Assembly (NCBI GenBank): GCA_020832545.1
Contig: JAFIEK010000006.1
Coordinates: 88,931-152,930, forward strand
Direction: 5' to 3'
DNA length: 64,000 bases
DNA from: Pararhodobacter sp.
Lineage (GTDB): Bacteria > Pseudomonadota > Alphaproteobacteria > Rhodobacterales > Rhodobacteraceae
Under the pieces are notes generated by a model. That model was not told the origin of the DNA. It searched no databases and was given only the letters and a program-made list of their open reading frames with translations. The translations under genes were made by a program, and so were the position numbers. Positions 54,426 to 63,953 of the stretch are shown here, piece by piece. Position 1 is the first letter of the stretch; every line of letters begins with the position of its first letter.

Positions 54426-56012
54426 TTACGCCGTTGACCACATGTGAACGGCGGCAAAGCCGTTCATCATCTCGCCGTTGGGGTTGCCCTCCCAGCCATC
54501 GACCTGGGCGTTATGGGCATCAATGAAGTCGTTGAACATCGGGCAGATCAGGCCACCCTCGTCGCGCACCATCATCCCCATCTCGGAATAGATTGCCTTG
54601 CGGCGGTCCAGATCCAGTTCGCCGCGCGCTTCCAGCAAAAGGCTGTCGAAATGGTCGTTGAAGAAGCGCGTGTCGTTCCAGTCTGCCGTGGACAGATAGG
54701 CGGTCGAATACATCTGGTCCTGCACCGGACGCCCGCCCCAGTAGCTGGCAGAGAAGGGCTGTGCGTTCCACACTTCGGACCAGTAGCCATCGCCCGGCTC
54801 GCGTACGATCTCGATGGGAATGCCCGCCTGTGCCGCGCTTTCCTGAAACAGCTGGGCTGCATCAACTGCACCGGGGAAGGCCACTTCCGAGGTGCGCAGG
54901 ATGATCGGCCCGTCATGGCCCGAACGCTCATAATGGTGGCGCGCGCGGTCAGGGTCAAAGCTGCGCTGCGGAATGGTTTCATCAAACAGCGGATAGGCCT
55001 CGTTGACCGGCATGTCATTGCCAAGGCTGCCATAGCCACGCAGGATCTTGTCCAGCATATCTTCACGGTCAATGGCGTACTTCAGCGCCATCCGCAGGTC
55101 ATTGTTGTCAAACGGCGCCGTGTTGCAATGCATGATGAACACGTAATGCCCGCGCCCGGCGGTCGAATGGATCTGCACACCCGGGGCGCGGCCCAGCAGA
55201 CCGGCCACCCGCGGCTCCACCCGGTTGATGATCTGCACCTGACCCGATTGCAGCGCCGAGTTGCGCGCCGTCGCGTCGTTGATCACCAGAACTTCGACCG
55301 AGTTGAAATGCCCGACGGAATCATCCCAATGATTGGCAAATTTTTCCATCACATGGCGCACACCCGGCTCATCCTCGACCCACTTGTAGGGGCCGGTGAA
55401 GATGCCTGCTGCGGGATCGTCAAAACCACCGTTGGGCTGGATCACCAGATGGTAGTCGGCCAGCAGATAGGGAAGGTCGGCGTTTGGGGTTTCGGTTTCC
55501 AGCACCAGCGTATCGCCGTCCACCCGGATATCGGTCAGCCCGCGCATGATCCCCAGCGCACCGGATTGCGATTCCTCATCGGAATGGCGGCGCAGAGTCT
55601 GGGCACAATCTTCGGCAGTCAGGGTCTGTCCGTTGTGGAACTCGACGCCCGAGCGGATCTTCAGGGACCATGTCCTGGCGTCATCCGAAGCGCTGATCTC
55701 TTCAGCCAGCCGCGGCTCTATCTGCCCGTCCGGCGTGATGTTGACCAGCGTGTCGCCCGTGGTGCGCAGATAGGTGAATGGCACCTGGCTCGCGGCCAGA
55801 GCGGGGTCAAGGCTGTTGGTGCTCTCGCCACCCTGCATGCCGATCACCAGATGGCCGCCACGCTGCGGCCCCTGAGCGCGCGCAGCCGTGGCCAGAAGCG
55901 TGTTGGCCATGGCGCCGGTCACGCCCAGTGCGGCTGCGCGGCCCATAAAGGCACGGCGGTCCAGTTTGCCGCGTGCAGCGCGTGCCATAAGGTAGCGGAA
56001 TTCATCGTTCAT
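54426..56012 (-). CDS. Extracellular solute-binding protein, family 5 (peptide/nickel type), Tat signal
   Basis: The 528-residue protein begins with a twin-arginine signal peptide (LDRRAFMGRAAALGVTG, cleavage near ARAQ). The mature part is a family-5 binding protein, with LAASQVPFTYLRTTGDTLVNI, RSGVEFHNGQTLTAEDC, FTGPYKWVEDEPG and FDNNDLRMALKYAIDREDML. Export by Tat suggests it folds in the cytoplasm before crossing. It delivers the ligand to the permeases downstream. A partial family-1 repeat lies just upstream of its start. Confidence 0.94.
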   Translation of the reverse strand: MNDEFRYLMARAARGKLDRRAFMGRAAALGVTGAMANTLLATAARAQGPQRGGHLVIGMQGGESTNSLDPALAASQVPFTYLRTTGDTLVNITPDGQIEPRLAEEISASDDARTWSLKIRSGVEFHNGQTLTAEDCAQTLRRHSDEESQSGALGIMRGLTDIRVDGDTLVLETETPNADLPYLLADYHLVIQPNGGFDDPAAGIFTGPYKWVEDEPGVRHVMEKFANHWDDSVGHFNSVEVLVINDATARNSALQSGQVQIINRVEPRVAGLLGRAPGVQIHSTAGRGHYVFIMHCNTAPFDNNDLRMALKYAIDREDMLDKILRGYGSLGNDMPVNEAYPLFDETIPQRSFDPDRARHHYERSGHDGPIILRTSEVAFPGAVDAAQLFQESAAQAGIPIEIVREPGDGYWSEVWNAQPFSASYWGGRPVQDQMYSTAYLSTADWNDTRFFNDHFDSLLLEARGELDLDRRKAIYSEMGMMVRDEGGLICPMFNDFIDAHNAQVDGWEGNPNGEMMNGFAAVHMWSTA

Positions 56013-56030
56013 GGTCGTCTCCCTGATTGT

Positions 56031-56062
56031 TTCCCCCGGGGGGATATTTTTGAGCCAAAGAC
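56031..56062 (+). repeat. Diverged tail fragment resembling repeat family 1
   Basis: CCCCCGGGGGGATATTTTTGAGCC lies 20 bp upstream of the binding-protein start and includes a perfect CCCCCGGGGG palindrome. GATATTT corresponds to the tail of copy B. The rest of 56013-56142 contains no gene and should hold the promoter of the binding-protein operon. Confidence 0.35.
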
Positions 56063-56142
56063 GGTGGCTTTGTTTGTTGACTGACGAATCAATAACCCGT
56101 GGTGGAGTGTCAATTCAATCCGTTTCTGCCTATTGGAAAGAA

Positions 56143-58107
56143 TCATACATGTTCGCGTGTAACATCCGCAACAAAACTTCGCCTGACAACCTCACGCCGG
56201 TTACTTTCCGTGCCTTCCCATGCCGTAAGCGTTGCCCGCAGGATCAGATGGGTTGCTGTTACGGTCTGGCTGGCCACCACTTTTGTGCCCACCGACCAGT
56301 CGCCGCGCGCGAAATTCTGGGTCCATTCGATGTGGTTTTCGGCACTCAGCGGATCATCGGGATGGATGCGCCACAGCTCGCGCATGGTGCTTTCGGTTTC
56401 CAGCCCGTGATCGGGGTTGCGTTCACGGCCGCTGGTGTGGCGGGTCTCCATCTCTTCGATTCCGTTGATCATGTCGCGGCGGGCAATGCGGCTGTCATGG
56501 CCGGGGCTGAGGGGGAGCAGCCGTGGGGGCGGCGGGGTCTCGGCAGGGTCGAACGCATAATCCGCTGCCGCGCCCGCATGCACCGGCAGGGTCAGCGTGC
56601 CGCCGCTCAGATGCAGCGCGACCGTTTCCGGTGAGGGCCAGACAAAGGGCCAGTAACTGTTCGACAGCGCCAGCCGCAGCCGGTGACCGGGGGCGAGGCG
56701 ATAGGCCATCTGGTCCAGCGCCAGCGTGACAGTTTCCGCCTGACCGGGCACCAGCGGTGCGGGCGGGTCGCTGCGGTGATGCAGATTGAGGATGCCATGC
56801 GCGATTCGCCGTGATTGGCCGTCAGGCGCGACATCACAAAGCCGCGCCACGATGAAACCAAAGGGCCGGTCGGCGCTCAGCGTCATCTGCAAACTGGCCG
56901 CGCCCATCAGCGCCAGCCCGTCAGGGCAGGGCAGCTCAAAGCAGACCGAGAGCGCGTCATCGGCGCTCTGGTCGCCCGGCATCTCGCCCGACAGCCCCAT
57001 GGGAAAGAACTCGCCCGCATTCAGGCCCAGCGTTTGCGGGGTCTGTATGCGCCGGTCCGGCGTGCCTTGCCCGCCCAGCTGACCATCGCCGCCCAGTGCA
57101 AAGGAGCGGTCCTGCACGCGCGGTGAGGGCAGCTCCTCTGGCAGCCAGCAGCCCGGAACCTCAGGCGCGCAGGCATCGGGCGGGGACGAGTCCTGCATAA
57201 AGACGCGGTAGGTCGGCAGATCTGCGGCGCCGTTGTCGGCCCCCTTGAGCCAGTGATCCCACCAGCGTTTCATCTCATGCAGAAAGCCGATACGCGGGCC
57301 GGGCACGGCGGTGTGCGGATACTGGTGCACCCACGGCCCGACAATTGCCTTGGCCATCGCGGCATTGCGCACCAGATGCGCGGGCGCGTTCATATAGCCG
57401 TCCGCCCAGCCGCCAAGGGTCAGGACGGCGGCCTTGATCGCGCCGAAATCCTCGCAGACCGAGCCATGTTTCCAATAGGCATCGCGTGCCTGATGCTGTG
57501 ACCAGCGTTCGGACAGATGCGGCATGCCCTCCAGCCGCTGTACCCAGTCCTCGCGCCAGTCCGGGCGCAAGAGAGGGTCGGCGGGGCGTGAATTATACGA
57601 CAGCATGAGCGTGCCCCAGGCGAAATTCTCGCCCAAGAGGCAGCCGCCCTTGTAATGGATATCATCGTTGAATCGGTCCACCGTCCCGCAGACCGAGACC
57701 ACAGCTTTCAGCGCGGGCGGGTTGAGGGCGGCGGTTTGCAGGCAGTTGAACGCGCCCCAGCTTTTGCCCATCATCCCCACATTGCCGCTGCACCAGTCCT
57801 GCGCTGAAATCCAGGCGATGACATCGCAGGCGTCCTGCAATTCCTGTACGGAGTATTCATCCTCGAACACCCCCTCGCTGTCGCCTGATCCGCGCAGATC
57901 GACACGCAGGCAGGCATAGCCCTGCGCGGCCATCCAGGGGTGGATGGTCTCATCGCGCGCCAAGGTGTTGTCGCGCTTGCGATAAGGGATGAATTCCAGC
58001 ACGGCGGGCACCGGTTCGCCGCCCTCGGGGCGCCACAGACGGGCGGCCAGCCGGGTGCCATCGGGCAGGGGAATGAACAGATCGTCCTGATCCAGAATGG
58101 CGGGCAT
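56143..58107 (-). CDS. CocE/NonD-family hydrolase (S15-type alpha/beta hydrolase)
   Basis: The 654-residue protein has an N-terminal alpha/beta hydrolase domain of the X-Pro dipeptidyl-peptidase/cocaine-esterase group: PAVLEFIPYRKRDNT, VRVDLRGSGDSEG, nucleophile elbow GMMGKSWGAFN, an Asp in LGGWADGYMNAPA and a His in GPWVHQYPH. The last about 280 residues form the jelly-roll C-terminal domain of the family. No signal peptide is seen, so it acts on imported substrate. The ATG at 58107 has GGAGCTGCCCG; upstream open frame is intergenic. It is divergent from the amidohydrolase and probably co-regulated with the ABC importer. Confidence 0.9.
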   Translation of the reverse strand: MPAILDQDDLFIPLPDGTRLAARLWRPEGGEPVPAVLEFIPYRKRDNTLARDETIHPWMAAQGYACLRVDLRGSGDSEGVFEDEYSVQELQDACDVIAWISAQDWCSGNVGMMGKSWGAFNCLQTAALNPPALKAVVSVCGTVDRFNDDIHYKGGCLLGENFAWGTLMLSYNSRPADPLLRPDWREDWVQRLEGMPHLSERWSQHQARDAYWKHGSVCEDFGAIKAAVLTLGGWADGYMNAPAHLVRNAAMAKAIVGPWVHQYPHTAVPGPRIGFLHEMKRWWDHWLKGADNGAADLPTYRVFMQDSSPPDACAPEVPGCWLPEELPSPRVQDRSFALGGDGQLGGQGTPDRRIQTPQTLGLNAGEFFPMGLSGEMPGDQSADDALSVCFELPCPDGLALMGAASLQMTLSADRPFGFIVARLCDVAPDGQSRRIAHGILNLHHRSDPPAPLVPGQAETVTLALDQMAYRLAPGHRLRLALSNSYWPFVWPSPETVALHLSGGTLTLPVHAGAAADYAFDPAETPPPPRLLPLSPGHDSRIARRDMINGIEEMETRHTSGRERNPDHGLETESTMRELWRIHPDDPLSAENHIEWTQNFARGDWSVGTKVVASQTVTATHLILRATLTAWEGTESNRREVVRRSFVADVTREHV

Positions 58108-58197
58108 CGGGCAGCTCCTGTTTACGGATTGGCCAAAAGGGACAGCATCAAGGCCCGGATTGCAAACAGTTTTCTGCAAGTATGTGGCTGCCCGCAA

Positions 58198-58207
58198 TTT
58201 GATCAAA
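58198..58207. promoter_or_regulatory. Palindromic operator candidate TTTGATCAAA, site 1
   Basis: A perfect 10-base palindrome in the 206-bp region between the divergent CocE hydrolase and amidohydrolase genes (58108-58313, which holds no other gene). A second identical site is 47 bp to the right. Confidence 0.5.
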
Positions 58208-58244
58208 AAAAGAATTGGACCTGCCGCCACCAAGCCGCTAGCCT

Positions 58245-58254
58245 TTTGATCAAA
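58245..58254. promoter_or_regulatory. Palindromic operator candidate TTTGATCAAA, site 2
   Basis: The second copy of the perfect palindrome, with flanks that also show T before and A after (CTTTTGATCAAACAA). The pair suggests cooperative binding or looping by a dimeric regulator controlling both directions. Confidence 0.5.
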
Positions 58255-58313
58255 CAACCGGTGCCGGGCGATTCGTATCAAACCGGCACGAAAATGGACG
58301 ACAGGGGAACTGC

Positions 58314-60002
58314 ATGCCGCAACAGGCCGAGGTGGTGATCACCAATGCCCGGGCTCTGACCATGGACCCGGCCAACCCGCGCGCCGAAGCGTTGGCCATG
58401 GCGGGCGGGCGCATTCTGGCGGTGGGCGCGCGTGAGGCTGTCGAGGCACTGGCCGGGCCGGGCTGCCGGGTGATTGATGCGGGCGGTGCGACGGTGCTGC
58501 CGGGGCTGATTGAAAGCCATCTGCATCTGTTCATGGGCGGGGCCGAACTGGCACATCTGCAACTGCTGGGTGTCAAGGGCGCAGATGCGCTGGGTGAGGC
58601 GATCACCGCCTATGCCGCCGCGCATCCTGATCTGCCGCTGATCATGGGGCAGGGCTGCGATTATGCCATTCTTGAGCGCGCGCTGACCCGGCAGGATCTG
58701 GACGCCATCCTGCCTGACCGCCCCATTCTGCTGATCGCGGCCGACCATCACACCGGCTGGGCCAACACCGCAGCACTTGAGGCCGCGGGCATTCTGGGCG
58801 GGCGTGAACTGGGTGCGGGCAATGAGATTGTCATGGGCGCGGACGGGCTGGCCACGGGCGAGCTGCGCGAGTTCGAGGCCAAGGCCCCGGTCATGGCCCT
58901 GTCGGGCGCGCAACGCATCAATGCGGGCATCGCGACCGGCGACGAGCCGCAGCCCACCCCCACCGAGGCCGACCGCCAAGCCGATACTGTGGCCATGAAG
59001 CGCGGGCTGGAACATTGCGCGCGCCATGGCTTCACCTCGCTGGTGAATATGGACGGCAACCGTTACACGCTTGAAATACTGGATGAATTGCGCAAGCAGG
59101 GTGCGCTGACGGCGCGGGTGCGGGTGCCGTTTCATTATCGCAACTGGCGTATGCCTGCGGATCTGGAGATCGCCAGCGCCATGAGCGCTGATTACAACGA
59201 TGACTGGCTGTCCTCGGGCTTTGTGAAGTTCTTCATGGACGGGGTGATCGACAGCGGCACGGCGGTGATGCTCAATGACTACCCCGATACGCCCGGCTGG
59301 AAGGGTGATCCGCTGCACAGCACCGAAGACTTCGCCGCCGCGGCGACTGAGGCCGACAAGCGCGGCCTTCAGGTCGCCGTGCACGCCATTGGTGACGGGG
59401 CTGTGCGCCGGGTGATCGATGGGTATGAAGCGGCCCGCAAGGCCAACGGCGCGCGCGATGCGCGCCACCGCATCGAGCATATCGAACTGATCGACCGCTC
59501 TGACATTCCGCGCATGGCCGAGATGGGCATCGTCGCCTCACTCCAGCCGATGCATGCACCTGGGGCCAGCGACTTTCCGTTGCAGCCGACCATGGACAAG
59601 ATCGGGCGTGCGCGTTGGAATGACGCCTATCTTTACCGCAGTCTGCGCGATCAGGGGGTGAAGCTGGTCTTTGCCTCGGACTGGCCGGTTGCCGATGTGA
59701 ACCCGTTGCGCGGTATTCAGGCAGCCCTTGAGCGCCCGGTTTATGAGGGCGGACAGGATGAACGGCTGGGCCTGCATGAGGTGCTGGCGGGCTTTACCAC
59801 CGGCGGCGCATGGGCCGAACATACCGAGGATCGCAAGGGCATGCTGCGCGCGGGCTACCTGGCCGATGTGGTGGTGCTGAGCGGCGATATCGAAGCCACG
59901 CCGGTGCCGGACATCGGTGCGATGCATGTCGCCACCACCATATGTGGCGGCACCGTGGTCTGGGATGCGGCAGGTTCCGTCAGCCGGGGCGAAAATGCTT
60001 GA
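58314..60002 (+). CDS. Metal-dependent amidohydrolase (YtcJ/amidohydrolase-3 type)
   Basis: The 562-residue protein is an amidohydrolase-superfamily enzyme. The N-terminal beta domain ends in LPGLIESHLHLF (metal-binding HxH). The barrel contains VHAIGDGAVRRVI and HRIEHIELI (metal histidines) and FASDWPVADVNPL (catalytic Asp). The family hydrolyses amides, formamides or cyclic ureides; the substrate is not known. AGGGGAACTGC precedes the ATG. A PotABCD-type importer follows after 60 bp on the same strand, so the imported compound is likely its substrate. Confidence 0.9.
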   Translation: MPQQAEVVITNARALTMDPANPRAEALAMAGGRILAVGAREAVEALAGPGCRVIDAGGATVLPGLIESHLHLFMGGAELAHLQLLGVKGADALGEAITAYAAAHPDLPLIMGQGCDYAILERALTRQDLDAILPDRPILLIAADHHTGWANTAALEAAGILGGRELGAGNEIVMGADGLATGELREFEAKAPVMALSGAQRINAGIATGDEPQPTPTEADRQADTVAMKRGLEHCARHGFTSLVNMDGNRYTLEILDELRKQGALTARVRVPFHYRNWRMPADLEIASAMSADYNDDWLSSGFVKFFMDGVIDSGTAVMLNDYPDTPGWKGDPLHSTEDFAAAATEADKRGLQVAVHAIGDGAVRRVIDGYEAARKANGARDARHRIEHIELIDRSDIPRMAEMGIVASLQPMHAPGASDFPLQPTMDKIGRARWNDAYLYRSLRDQGVKLVFASDWPVADVNPLRGIQAALERPVYEGGQDERLGLHEVLAGFTTGGAWAEHTEDRKGMLRAGYLADVVVLSGDIEATPVPDIGAMHVATTICGGTVVWDAAGSVSRGENA

Positions 60003-60062
60003 TTCGACGGCGCGCATGGGCGTGACTTGGACAGGAAGCGCAGCGACAGCACGGGGGCGAGC

Positions 60063-61169
60063 GTGACAGCACAGACAAAACCGGATTCCGCCGAGATCGA
60101 GATCCGGGACCTGAGCAAGGTTTTTGGTCAGGGCGCTGCGGCCTTTCGCGCGCTCAGTGAAATCAATCTGCAAATCCGCACCGGCGAGTTCTTTACGCTG
60201 CTTGGCCCGTCCGGCTGCGGCAAGACCACGCTGTTGCGGGTGATCGCCGGGTTTGAGCAGCCCTCGACCGGGTCGCTGCGCATCAATGGCAAGGAGGTCG
60301 CCGGGCTGGGGCCGAACGCGCGCCCGGTGAACACCGTCTTTCAGAATTACGCGCTCTTTCCGCATATGACGGTGGCGCAGAACATCGGTTTTGGCCTGAA
60401 GATGCAGGGCAAACCGCGCGCCGAGGTCGAGGCCACCACCGCCGAGATGCTGAGCCTTGTGAAGATGGAGGCCATGGCCGAACGCAGGCCCTCGGAAATT
60501 TCGGGCGGGCAGCAGCAGCGGGTGGCTTTGGCACGCGCGCTGGCCCCCCGGCCAAGGGTGCTGTTGCTTGATGAGCCGCTGTCGGCGCTGGACCTCAAGC
60601 TGCGCAAGGAAATGCAGAGCGAGTTGAAGCGCTTGCAGACCGAGACCGGGATCACCTTCATCTTTGTGACCCATGATCAGGAAGAGGCGCTGACCATGTC
60701 CGACCGCATCGCGGTGATGTCGGCGGGCAAGATCCTGCAACTGGGCAGCCCGCATGAGATCTATCACGCACCGTCCGAGCGGTTTGTGGCCGATTTCATC
60801 GGCGACACCAACTTTCTGGACATGGCCGTCAAGGCTGTGAACGGCACGGTGGCCGAGGTCACGCTGCCCGGCGGCAAGCCCGGCACGGCCCGCCTGCCCG
60901 AAGGCTTTCTGCCGGTGCTGGGCGAAACGGTCACCACCGTGATCCGCCCCGAGCAGGTGCAGATGGTCGACGCGGGGCAGGGCGATATGGATGCCGTGGT
61001 GGACAATGCCGTGTTCTTTGGCACCGACACCAATGTGCATCTGCGCCTTGATGACGGGCAGGGCTTTGTCCTGCGCCGCCAGAACAGCGCCGAGACGATC
61101 GAGCCCGATGCGGGCACGCGCATGGGCCTGCGACTGAGCCCCGGCGCGCTGCGCGTTCTGAAAGGGTAG
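60063..61169 (+). CDS. ABC transporter ATP-binding protein, PotA-like
   Basis: The 368-residue protein has an ABC ATPase domain (GPSGCGKTT, FQNYALFPHM, SGGQQQR, LLLDEPLSALD, FVTHDQEEALTMSD) and a C-terminal TOBE domain (IGDTNFLDM, VIRPEQVQMV). It belongs to the polyamine/iron/2-aminoethylphosphonate group of importers. The GTG at 60063 gives the family N terminus; an earlier TTG at 60027 is in frame but poorly supported. It is followed by both permeases and the binding protein. Confidence 0.93.
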   Translation: MTAQTKPDSAEIEIRDLSKVFGQGAAAFRALSEINLQIRTGEFFTLLGPSGCGKTTLLRVIAGFEQPSTGSLRINGKEVAGLGPNARPVNTVFQNYALFPHMTVAQNIGFGLKMQGKPRAEVEATTAEMLSLVKMEAMAERRPSEISGGQQQRVALARALAPRPRVLLLDEPLSALDLKLRKEMQSELKRLQTETGITFIFVTHDQEEALTMSDRIAVMSAGKILQLGSPHEIYHAPSERFVADFIGDTNFLDMAVKAVNGTVAEVTLPGGKPGTARLPEGFLPVLGETVTTVIRPEQVQMVDAGQGDMDAVVDNAVFFGTDTNVHLRLDDGQGFVLRRQNSAETIEPDAGTRMGLRLSPGALRVLKG

Positions 61170-61173
61170 GGCC

Positions 61174-62073
61174 ATGGCTGAGGCACCAGAACGTCACGGC
61201 TGGAAATGGCTGCTCTGCGCACCGGCGCTGGTGGTGCTGGTCACAGCGGCCTCAGGCCCGCTGCTGATCGTGGTGGCCTATTCCTTTCTGACACCGGGCA
61301 ATATGGGCGGCGTGGTCTGGGAATTCACGCTGGAGGCGTGGTTTCGCGTCTTCTTCCGCCGGGACATCTTTGACCCGGAATCGATTACCTTCAACCAGGC
61401 GCATCTGACTGTCTACTGGCGCTCGGTCTGGTTGTCGTTGCAGACTACGTTCATCTGCGCGGTGCTGGGCTTTCCGACCGCGTGGTTCATCGCGACGCGC
61501 CCGCCCTCCAGCCGCACGCTGTGGCTGTTTCTGATCACTATTCCGTTCTGGACCAACCTGCTGATCCGCACCTTCGCCATTCAGGAGGTGATCCGCAACA
61601 ACGGCACCATCAACACGGTGTTGTTGCAAATGGGCGTGATCAACCAGCCGATCCAGATGATGTACACCGATTTCGCCATCCTGCTGGGCATGGCCTATGT
61701 GTTCATGCCGCTGATGGTACTGCCGCTTTACGCCGCGATGGACAAGCTGGATTTCCGGCTGGTCGAGGCGGGGTATGACCTTTACGCCAGCCGGGTTCAG
61801 GTGCTGTGGCATGTCATTCTGCCGCTGGTGAAGCCGGGGTTCATCGCCGGTTCCATCCTTGTGTTCATCCCGGCGATCGGTGCCTATGTCACGCCGCGTG
61901 TGCTGGGGGGCGGGCGCACGATGATGCTGGGCAACCTGATCGCGCTGCAATTCGGGCAGGGGCGGAACTGGCCGCTGGGGGCGGCGCTGGCAATGCTGAT
62001 GCTGATCATCGTGGTGGGCGCGCTGGTGTTCTACCTGCGTTGGGCCAACCGGGAGGAGGCGCGCAATGTTTAA
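61174..62073 (+). CDS. ABC transporter permease, PotB-like
   Basis: The 299-residue protein has six membrane helices and a family EAA-type loop (VEAGYDLYASRVQVLWHVILPLVKPG). A long periplasmic loop between helices 1 and 2 is typical of PotB. It starts 4 bp after the ATPase stop and overlaps the second permease by 8 bp, showing tight operon structure. Confidence 0.94.
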   Translation: MAEAPERHGWKWLLCAPALVVLVTAASGPLLIVVAYSFLTPGNMGGVVWEFTLEAWFRVFFRRDIFDPESITFNQAHLTVYWRSVWLSLQTTFICAVLGFPTAWFIATRPPSSRTLWLFLITIPFWTNLLIRTFAIQEVIRNNGTINTVLLQMGVINQPIQMMYTDFAILLGMAYVFMPLMVLPLYAAMDKLDFRLVEAGYDLYASRVQVLWHVILPLVKPGFIAGSILVFIPAIGAYVTPRVLGGGRTMMLGNLIALQFGQGRNWPLGAALAMLMLIIVVGALVFYLRWANREEARNV

Positions 62074-62872
62074 CCGCAACTTCTCGGTCAGGCGCCTGCC
62101 GGGCTTCGGTGCCATCGCGATCTTCACCTTCGTGATCCTGTATCTGCCGATTGTCATTCTGGTGGTGTTCTCATTCAACTCGGGTCTGTCGCAGGCGCGG
62201 TGGGAGGGGTTTTCGCTGCAATGGTATGAGGCGGCGTTCAACAACCGGCAGGTGCGCGATGTCTCCATCCGCTCGCTCTGGCTGGCGCTGGTGGCCTCGG
62301 GCCTTGCCACCGTGCTGGCGACGCTGGCGGCGCTGGGGACCACACGGGTCAGCCGGTTTCCCGGCCGCACCATGATCTATGCACTGATCAACCAGCCGCT
62401 TATGGTGCCCGAAATCGTGACCGGCATTGCGCTTTTGATCTTCGTCGCCGCCATCAAGGTGCAGACCGGCTATACCGGCATGGGTTATCTGATCGCAGCC
62501 CATACCGCGTTCTGCATCCCCTTCGCCTATCTGCCGATCCGTGCGCGGCTGGAGACGATGGATATCACGCTGGAAAGCGCCGCCGCCGACCTTTACGCCA
62601 GCCACTGGCAGGCGTTTCGCTACATCACCCTGCCGCTGCTGGTGCCGGGGATTGTCGCCGGTTTCATGCTGGGCTTCGTGATCTCGCTCGATACGGTGGT
62701 AATCACCGAGTTCGTCAAATCGGCGGGGCAGGATACGCTGCCAACCTATATGCTGGGCCAGCTGCGGCGCACCGTCACGCCCGAGATGAACGCCATTGCC
62801 ACGCTTTTCCTTGCGCTGTCGCTTTGCATTGTGACAGCCTTTTTCCTGATAACCCGCAAACGCGGGGCCTGA
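62066..62872 (+). CDS. ABC transporter permease, PotC-like
   Basis: The 268-residue protein has six membrane helices and the EAA loop ESAAADLYASHWQAFRYITLPLLVPG. The N terminus (LYLPIVILVVFSFNSGLSQARWEGFS) and the segment SLDTVVITEFVKSAG are characteristic of PotC. It is followed by the binding protein after 27 bp. Confidence 0.94.
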   Translation: MFNRNFSVRRLPGFGAIAIFTFVILYLPIVILVVFSFNSGLSQARWEGFSLQWYEAAFNNRQVRDVSIRSLWLALVASGLATVLATLAALGTTRVSRFPGRTMIYALINQPLMVPEIVTGIALLIFVAAIKVQTGYTGMGYLIAAHTAFCIPFAYLPIRARLETMDITLESAAADLYASHWQAFRYITLPLLVPGIVAGFMLGFVISLDTVVITEFVKSAGQDTLPTYMLGQLRRTVTPEMNAIATLFLALSLCIVTAFFLITRKRGA

Positions 62873-62899
62873 ACGACCAACCAACTGGGAGTAAGAACC

Positions 62900-63931
62900 A
62901 TGAAAAAAACACTCATCCTGAGCGCCGCGGCCCTGATGGCCTCGACCGCGCTGGCTTCGGCGCAGGGCGTCGTCAATCTCTATAACTGGGGCAACTATAC
63001 CAGCCCGGAACTGCTGGAGAAATTCACCGAAGAAACCGGCATTCAGATCAATGTCACCGATTTTGACAGCAACGACACGGCGCTGGCACGTATCCGTCAG
63101 GGCGGGCACGGCTTTGACCTTGTGGTGCCGTCGAACACCTATGTGCAGACCTGGGTCAACGAAGGTCTTGTGCAGCCGCTCGACCCCGAGATCGTCACCG
63201 ACCGCGGCAATATCGCCGAGCAATGGGTGGATGTCGAATTCGACCCGGGCCGCGAATATTCGGTGCCGTGGGCCTGGGGTACGACGGGTGTTGTGGTCAA
63301 TACCAGCGTCTACGACGGTGATATCAATACGCTGGACCTGATCATGGATCCGCCCGATGTGCTGAGCAACCGTATCAACGTCATCCCCGAGATGTCGGAT
63401 GTGATGACGATGGCGATTTATCATGCGGGCGGCGACAGCAACTGCACCACCGACATGGATGTGCTGCGCCAGGTGCGCGACAACCTGATGGCGGCAAAAC
63501 AACATTGGCTGGCGCTGGATTACGGTACCGTTGACAGCTATGCAGCGGGCGATCTGGATGCCGGGATCTACTGGAACGGGGCGTCGATGCGTGTGCGGCT
63601 CCAGAACGAGGATTTCGCGTATGGCTACCCGGCGACCGGCTATCCGGTCTGGATGGACAACCTTATGGTGCTGTCCGACGCGCAGAATGTCGAGAATGCG
63701 ATGATCTTCGTGAACTTCGTGCTGCAGCCGGAAAATGCCGCCCTGATTTCGAACTTCGCGCGCTATGCCAACGGGATCACCGGCTCGGAAGACTATATGG
63801 ACGAGGTGATGCAGGACGCGCCCGAGATCGTGGTGCCCGAAGATCTGGTCGCGGCGGGGCGCTTCAATCAGGCCTGCCCGCAGGAGACCAACGATATCCA
63901 CACCCAGATCTGGACCGAGCTGCTGCAATAA
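62900..63931 (+). CDS. Extracellular polyamine-type solute-binding protein, PotD-like
   Basis: The 343-residue protein has a Sec signal peptide (MKKTLILSAAALMASTALAS, cleavage near SAQG). The mature protein is a PotD/PotF-type family-1 binding protein, with VVNLYNWGNYTSPELLEKF, FDLVVPSNTYVQTWV, VPWAWGTTGVVVNTSV and YPVWMDNLMVLSDAQN. Polyamines or other cationic amines are the family ligands, but the amidohydrolase upstream leaves other nitrogen compounds open. GGGAGTAAGAACC precedes the ATG. Confidence 0.93.
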   Translation: MKKTLILSAAALMASTALASAQGVVNLYNWGNYTSPELLEKFTEETGIQINVTDFDSNDTALARIRQGGHGFDLVVPSNTYVQTWVNEGLVQPLDPEIVTDRGNIAEQWVDVEFDPGREYSVPWAWGTTGVVVNTSVYDGDINTLDLIMDPPDVLSNRINVIPEMSDVMTMAIYHAGGDSNCTTDMDVLRQVRDNLMAAKQHWLALDYGTVDSYAAGDLDAGIYWNGASMRVRLQNEDFAYGYPATGYPVWMDNLMVLSDAQNVENAMIFVNFVLQPENAALISNFARYANGITGSEDYMDEVMQDAPEIVVPEDLVAAGRFNQACPQETNDIHTQIWTELLQ

Positions 63932-63953
63932 GGCGTCTTGGTTTCTGATAACC

